Shown here in pieces: positions 58,551-64,000 of a stretch of DNA of 64,000 bases. How positions within the stretch are numbered: the first letter of the stretch is position 1; every line of letters starts with the position of its first letter. The translations under genes and the position numbers were made by a program. Source of the DNA: Pharus latifolius (lineage: Eukaryota; Streptophyta; Magnoliopsida; Poales; Poaceae); contig CM033322.1 in assembly GCA_019359835.1 (NCBI GenBank), positions 23,820,468 through 23,884,467 of the forward strand, given 5' to 3'. The notes below the pieces were generated by a model, which worked only from the letters and a program-made list of their open reading frames with translations, was not told the DNA's origin and did not search any database.

Positions 58551-61500
58551 CTATCGATCGTTGATAGCCACTTCTTCCATGACATATTGAGCCCAAATTG
58601 TTCGCAGCTCCTTCAATTGAGGCAACTCATATTGCTCTTTCAACATGGCGCTCTGCATATATACGTGTATGAAGTTAGGATCGTACGTCACATCCAATTA
58701 AAGTTCGACTTTGAGTCAGGAAAAATAGTTACCTTAGGGAATTGGGCAAAATTTCTCCTAATCAGGTCATACATGAATCTCATGACATAGAAGCCACATT
58801 CCCACGATTGTGGCTGCTGATGGCACTGAAAAAATTGCATATGCAAAGACATAAACCCACATTAACTCGAAAGAACTAATTAAGCTTAAATTAAAAGACT
58901 CATCATGAGTACTTCCATCCGTATTAATTACCTCATATTATTTCCAAGAAATTGTTATGCCCTTCGACGCGTCATGCCTCCCTCCAGCACTAGCATAATT
59001 TTTGAAAGCCCTGTATTTAATTTAGCATTGCCGATTAATATGTTATCATTAATTAGCTAGTCAGAGAAAAATTTAAGACAACTATGTTACTTACGCGTCT
59101 ATGTGCCATGTGAGGGTGAAAACATGCGCCACCTTGTCGCTCATCGAATCGAGGTAATAGACCTCATTCATCCATGGGCAAATGATGGCGAGGACCCAGT
59201 GGCCCCTACATTGCATATATAAGCGAACTGTTTCATACATATGTTAGGCGTAACATACAAGAATGAGTTAAATTAGTAGGAAATGCACTAACCTTTGGTG
59301 GTACGGCGCAAGGATGAACTCTCGGTCCTGCTGCGCTAGTAGTGCCCTTGATATGTATTCCTCCGCATGTGCTTGGTCGTGCTCTAGCATCGTGAGGCTT
59401 ATTTTCTCTGGGTCGAGGAAACCCACCTTGTCACATGCCCTCATCGACGCCAGCCTATACATGCACCTGGATGCAAAGTAGACATTAGTAAGTAGTGCAT
59501 ACAAAAAGTGATTAGATTTATGAAACGAACTGTGATAACTTCAGACAACAGCAAACTCACAGGACTCCAGTCCGTATGATGGACATATCAAGCTCCCGCC
59601 AGTTGAGGAGGTCGAACAAATCCTCGTGGGCCACCGATATGCTCCCGGGCTCACGGTGAAAATGGGCTGGCCTGAAGTGAACCAAGAAGTTGATGTGGCG
59701 CCTAGACCGGGTCAGGTACCACTCGTGGAGACTTCTGGTTATTTGATCCATATTACGCAGAAGGTACTCCGACACGAGTGGGGACCCGTTGTTGAACGTA
59801 CCCGGCTGGCTTTGTTTGGCCTTGCCTTTGGGCGGGGAGCGAGTGTATACCTTCAAAGGTTGGGGTGTGGTGCCGTCGGCCTCATTTGATGGCGAAGGGT
59901 TTGAGGCCGTCGGAGGAGGCATGGGGGCCGAAGGAGTTCGCTCATGCGTTATGGCAGGGGTGGTGTCCTCAGGAAGTGAGCTGGTATCCATCGTCTACTT
60001 TAAGTACAAACGCTTAAATTAGATTTTACAAATTGAGTATATTAACTGAGTTGTAAGCTAGAATGGCTAGGGTTTACCTCCTGTAGTCTAACACCCTTCT
60101 TGGGCCACTGTATGTACGAGCCCAATGCTTCGCCAATTGTCCGCATTTCGTCCGTTGGGATGGGCAACGGAAAAGAGCTGTAGCCCGGGAGGGCCATGTC
60201 CACCTGTACCTTTGCGAATCCAGGCTCCAGAGGTACGCAGTGGATCCGGACATCCTCCCAAGACTGGTATACGACCCCGTTTGCAACTGCAACAGGTTTG
60301 TCGCCTATGTTGATCAATAGGCTACAGCTCTCTGGCTTCTGCAATTTGCAACAATTATAACAGGTTAGCGAAACAATTCTAACATAACGGGAGTGGCATC
60401 AGCCGAACTGCATATTAGCTCAAGAGTTGCAATACCTCGATCAGGTCCACTAGATCCACGTGAACCTTCGAGCCAACACTACTCGGCCTGGCAGCGTCGA
60501 CCTCGGCAGCTGGATCTAAACCCTTCGACTGCACAACTCGGCTGAGGCGTTCATACTTCTCGTTCATTTGAGCGAACATGTCCACGAATTGTGCAATCAC
60601 ATCTGCCCGTATCTTCTGAGATAGCTCCACTTCCCTTTCCTTCCAGATGCCAGCCTTCTTCGCCTTTTGCCCGGGCTCCGAGAAGCCTTCCTTCCATGGC
60701 ACCACAGCCCCCACGGTTCGCGTCCACCCTGGATGCTCCTTGTTCCCTAGAGCCCGGGTAAGGATGTCGTTCTCCCTAAGGGGACTGAACAATCCCTCGG
60801 TCGCCTCCTTCGAGCAAGAGATCTGTTACATTGAAAGCTCTCCATTGTAAGGAAGAAATATATGCAAACTTGTGCGCACACTAGTGATCATAGTTAGCCA
60901 AGTTACGAGTCGCTGCACGACCTCGACGTCCCTGGGGTTTGGGAACGCCACAGTCCCCGTGGCCGACACGGTCCCTCTGGCCAGCCACCAGCACTTGCAT
61001 CGCTGATCGCGGATCTCGGAGAGTGGTAGGTCAGGGGAGTCGACGAAATGCGATGCCTCGTCTTCAGCCTTCTTCCACTGCTCCTCCTTCCCTGCATAGC
61101 CGCGAGAGCCGAGCCAGTGTGGGTGGTCGTTCCTCCTCTGGATTGCCCTGTTCGTCTCGTTGAGGGCCTTCGTACCAGAAACAAGAAAATTAATGCACCA
61201 CTGCTTACTGCATACAATGGTGTAACCAAGCAAAGGAACCATTCATACCTTGAACTCAGGAGTCCCCTTCTGTTGGGCGAATTGCTCCCATACCTCCTCC
61301 GTTATGAAGGGGTACTTCTCGCATGGAGATTCGCCTTTAGCGAAGAAGGTACTGACGAGGACGCTCTTGAAGGTTTTCCACGTGTTGTTCATGTCCTTCC
61401 AGCAAGCTATCTTGGGACCATCGTCCGGGATGTTCCACTTGGCCTGTTTCAAATGGTGCATATAAGTAGGACTTACCTAATCTCTAGGATAAACCAAGGG

Positions 61501-61833
61501 AATGTGATTACTCAAGAGTTCAGTGATTTTGATTAATTTTACCTTCACTTCCGCCCACAGCCTATCCCTCTCGTCGGCCTTGACGTCCTTCCAGCTCTGG
61601 ACGGTGATCTTCACCCTTTCCTTCGTCAACAAGCCAACATAGGCAGCATAGTGCCCGGCGTTCTTCCCGATCGGTCTCCCGAACTGGTTGAACTCACAGG
61701 AAAGATCCGCGCGTTTGGCCAAACGACCCAACATCGTCGCGCCTCGCGCCTTCCTCTTGCGCTGGGACGAGGCAGCGCCATCTATGTTCGCCCTCGCCGA
61801 ATCACTACTATCAGCCGAGGAAGATGCCGACAT
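58551..61833 (-). CDS. tnpA-like/Ulp1 gene of element C, nearly intact
   Basis: Eleven coding exons join in phase: 61833-61543, 61443-61249, 61167-60907, 60822-60436, 60338-60078, 59994-59561, 59466-59293, 59205-59095, 59010-58932, 58825-58733, 58652-58551. They give 796 codons. Order: acidic Ser-rich start; TMLGRLAKRADLSCEFNQFG; Transposase-24-like blocks (ALNETNRAIQRRNDHPH, about residues 163-180; ENDILTRALGNKEHPGWTR); a DUF8039-like exon (KPESCSLLINIGD...ALGSYIQWPKKG); a proline-rich spacer; and a Ulp1/C48 protease domain with GHWVLAIIC (His670), VYYLDSMSD (Asp687) and SWECGFYVM (Cys741). One lesion is visible: TAA at codon 729 (58938-58940), just before the Cys exon. Exon 59994 needs acceptor AAGTAG; using the upstream AG would add a TAG. 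It should bind the element's CTATCGGTT repeats (inference from En/Spm TnpA). Confidence 0.85.
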
Positions 61834-61841
61834 GGCTTTAC

Positions 61842-63080
61842 CTAAAATACCATGAACAAATCATCAATTGATATGAAGAAAGGTACATGACAAAGTTCAT
61901 AACTAAAATTGTTGTGCTAATCTCTCTGCATGAAAATAAAGTCTGTTAAAATTTAAATGAACCTAAATTTGAGATGAACATTAGAAAATGGGAAGTAATT
62001 CACAGAAAATTCAGATGAGCAGTGCAAACTAACACATACTCTATTTCCTATCGGTTTTGAAAGGAAAACCGATAGTACTAAGGTTTGTATTCAGGAAAAT
62101 TTAAAAGATTAGCAGTGCAAACTATGCTAATCTCTCTGTAGGAAAATAAAGTCTGTTAAAATTTAAATGAACCTAAATTTGAGATGAACATTAGAAAATG
62201 GGAAGTAATTCACAGAAAATTCAGATGAGCAGTGCAAACTAACACATACTCTATTTCCTATCGGTTCTGAAAGGAAAACCGATAGTACCAAGGTTTGTAT
62301 TCAGGAAAATTTAAAAGATTAGCAGTGCAAACTATGCTAATCTCTCTGCAGGAAAATAAAGTCTGTTAAAGTTTAAATGAACCTAAATTTGAGATGAACA
62401 TTAGAAAATGGGAAGTAATTCACAGAAAATTCAGATGAGCAGTGCAAACTAACACATACCCTATTTCCTATCGGTTCTGAAAGGAAAACCGATAGTACTA
62501 AGGTTTGTATTCAGGAAAATTTAAAAGATTAGCAGTGCAAACTATGCTAATCTCTCTGCTGGAAAATAAATTGTGTTAAAATTTAAATGAACCTAAATTT
62601 GAGATGAACATTAGAAAATGGGAAGTAATTCACAGAAAATTCAAATTAGAAGTGCAAACTATGATGGCACTACTATTTCCTATCGGTTTTCCAAGTCAAA
62701 CCGATAGTAATCGAGTTTGAATTCAGTAAAATTTCCAAAATTGCTCAGCAGGAACATAAAGTAATTGCTCAGCAGGAATATAAAGTATGTTAAAATGTAA
62801 ATGAACCAAAATTTCAGATGAAAATTAGAAAATGGGAAATAATTAACAGAAAATTCAGTTTAAGGTATTCACTATCGGTTCTGAATAAGAAACCGATAGT
62901 GAACTACACTGTATGACAAATTGCTAGTGATTTTCATTAATTCTGTCATTCTCATAGCTATCAAGTTTGTAGTTCATGAATTTTACTCTAGGTTTATATT
63001 TGTAATCCATTGAACGGGATATGAACCATTGCATACAAAATTAAGCAATACACGCGAGCGATTTGGTCAAGAACACTTAC
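61842..63080 (-). other. 5'-UTR intron of tnpA in C
   Basis: Bounded by donor ACT|GTAAGTG (63081/63080) and acceptor TTTTAG (61842), with only eight untranslated bases before the ATG. A and B have the same arrangement. It contains the 210-bp array and further CTATCGGTT...AACCGATAG pairs at 62680-62905. Confidence 0.75.
61916..62760. repeat. 210-bp tandem repeat array inside the tnpA intron of C
   Basis: GCTAATCTCTCTG starts at 61916, 62126, 62336 and 62546, an exact 210-bp period. The first three units are nearly identical and the fourth decays. A further partial copy follows to about 62905. Each unit carries one inverted pair TATCGGTT(C/T)TGAAAGG / AAAACCGATAGTA, so the array multiplies the putative TnpA site within the gene's own leader intron. 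Confidence 0.92.
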
Positions 63081-63260
63081 AGTCGATCGTGGAGTGGCCG
63101 GAGGCGGTGGCGCAATGCAATGCCGGAGGCGGTGGAGAACCAGTGGCGCAGAGGAGCGAAGAAGTGAACGTCGGCGAATCTAGGGTTTTCCGCGCGAGTA
63201 TTTGGAAATTGGAATGTGATCAGTTGCACTGGAGGGAAAATCGTGCAAGGTTATAACCTA
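63081..63260 (-). promoter_or_regulatory. GC-rich tnpA leader exon and start region of C
   Basis: GC-rich block with GGCGGTGG words, conserved in position and in words such as ACTGGAGGGAAA with A (about 42490) and B (about 33790). It ends in the donor GTAAGT at 63080. Inferred to be the untranslated first exon with transcription starting near 63240. The overlapping plus-strand frame 63029-63256 is a shadow. Confidence 0.6.
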
Positions 63261-63269
63261 ATAAATGAA

Positions 63270-63720
63270 TATTTACTATTGGTTCATAACCACAAAACCG
63301 ATAGTAAAAACATGTAAGTTAGGGTTTTCAGTATGGGAACTTTTCACTATCGGTTTTATTACACCAAACCGATAGTAAACTAAGAAACAGGGCTCATAAC
63401 ACAGTGTAAATCATTATCGGTTGTAAACACTAAACCGATAGTAAACTAAGAATAGGGGCTCATAACACAGTGTAAATCACTATCGGTTATGAACGATAAA
63501 CCGATAGTATAGTTTAATTTCATATCAGTTTCACAGTTATAACCGATAGTAAAATACAATGTTATTGACCCTAAAGGATTTCCCTTAGAAGAATTACAGA
63601 GGATCTCAGTACATCATTTTGCATTGTATTTTACTATCGGTTTTATGACAAGAAACCGATAGTATATGTTAATTTCATATCGGTTTGGAGGTTGAAACCG
63701 ATAGTATAATACTGTTAAAT
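63270..63720. repeat. Middle repeats of C
   Basis: Inverted CACTATCGGTTTTATTAC / AAACCGATAGTAAAC units at about 60-bp spacing to 63710. The remaining bases to 64000 hold unique AT-rich sequence with no feature I can name. Confidence 0.8.
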
Positions 63721-64000
63721 TGATCTAAAGGTATTTCCTGAGAACAATTACAGATGGGCCTCAGTACATCATTTTGCACTTGTAAAGACACCTGAAACCC
63801 CATGCAAATGACTTCCAATAATTTTGAAATAAATTAACAGTAAAGACCAATCATGGAATGAAAATTTGCAGTTTTCATATATATTTGTGAAAAGAATCAA
63901 TTATTGCTCAAATCAAGTATATACTCCAATTGAAATGAAAATTTGCAGAAATGATTCTCAATGCATCACGTATGTTTTCCCAAAGAATTTTTGAAAAATG

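Larger units (their letters stand above)
57637..64000 (-). mobile_element. CACTA element C, left end to beyond window
   Basis: The terminus reads TACTACTACAGAAATGC (CACTA with its first base mutated) followed by CTATCGGTT subterminal repeats, as in A and B. On the minus strand it carries a nearly intact tnpA-like gene (61833 to 58551) with a spliced leader (63081 and beyond), then middle repeats at 63270-63720. TNP2 and the right terminus must lie past 64000. Repeats are of the CTATCGGTT...AACCGATAG type, distinct from A and B. The 3 bp before the terminus are CTT; the partner is not in the window. Confidence 0.8.

Noticed and set aside
1..64000. tRNA, rRNA, miRNA precursors
   Set aside because: No tRNA clover-leaf boxes or rRNA blocks were recognised by eye; inverted subterminal repeats form hairpins but are explained as transposase-binding arrays rather than miRNA genes.

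Overview
This is nuclear DNA from a flowering plant, most likely a monocot and probably a grass. The evidence is spliced genes with GT-AG introns, a plant-type ribosomal protein gene with a site II and telo-box promoter, and a dense nest of CACTA (En/Spm) DNA transposons and LTR retrotransposons. No bacterial features, rRNA, tRNA or CRISPR were recognised.

Left 8 kb (host side): a CACTA-like short inverted-repeat element with tandem repeats (663-2410), a small TATA-driven single-exon gene (4518-4832), and an intact five-exon gene for the divergent plant 60S ribosomal protein L7/uL30 on the minus strand (7870 to 6105).

Right 55 kb (transposon nest): the oldest layer is a decayed CACTA element, called D here. 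Its TNP2 remnant (8466-11775, plus strand), middle repeats (20192-20494 and 54331-55200) and tnpA remnant (55376-56212) are now scattered across about 48 kb by later insertions. These are: an 8.2 kb LTR-derived block (12026-20186, target duplication GTTTG); CACTA element A (20495-54330, TTT); an LTR (56213-57608); and probably CACTA element C (57637 to beyond the window end). Element A was itself invaded by a deleted Ty3/gypsy element (20951-23937), a second CACTA of the same family, B (28124-41525, TAT), and a 4.3 kb solo LTR (49759-54027, CTTCT). Removing these insertions gives A an original length of about 13.2 kb, close to the 13.4 kb of B.

Elements A and B carry, on the minus strand, a TNP2 transposase gene (DDE transposase with C-terminal accessory domains) followed by a multi-exon tnpA-like gene; for C only the tnpA-like gene lies in the window. 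The tnpA-like product joins Plant-transposase-24-type regions to a C-terminal Ulp1-like (C48) cysteine protease domain. I traced 11 coding exons in C with consistent phases (796 codons, one internal stop). TNP2 and tnpA of A and B are broken by frameshifts and stops. B carries an extra intact two-exon coiled-coil gene with its own TATA box (34749 to 34240), which A lacks. The subterminal repeats that should bind the element's own protein differ between elements (TTCTAACGGT in A, mostly TTCTATCGGT in B, CTATCGGTT in C, and AACCGTTACA mixed with CTATCGGTT in D).
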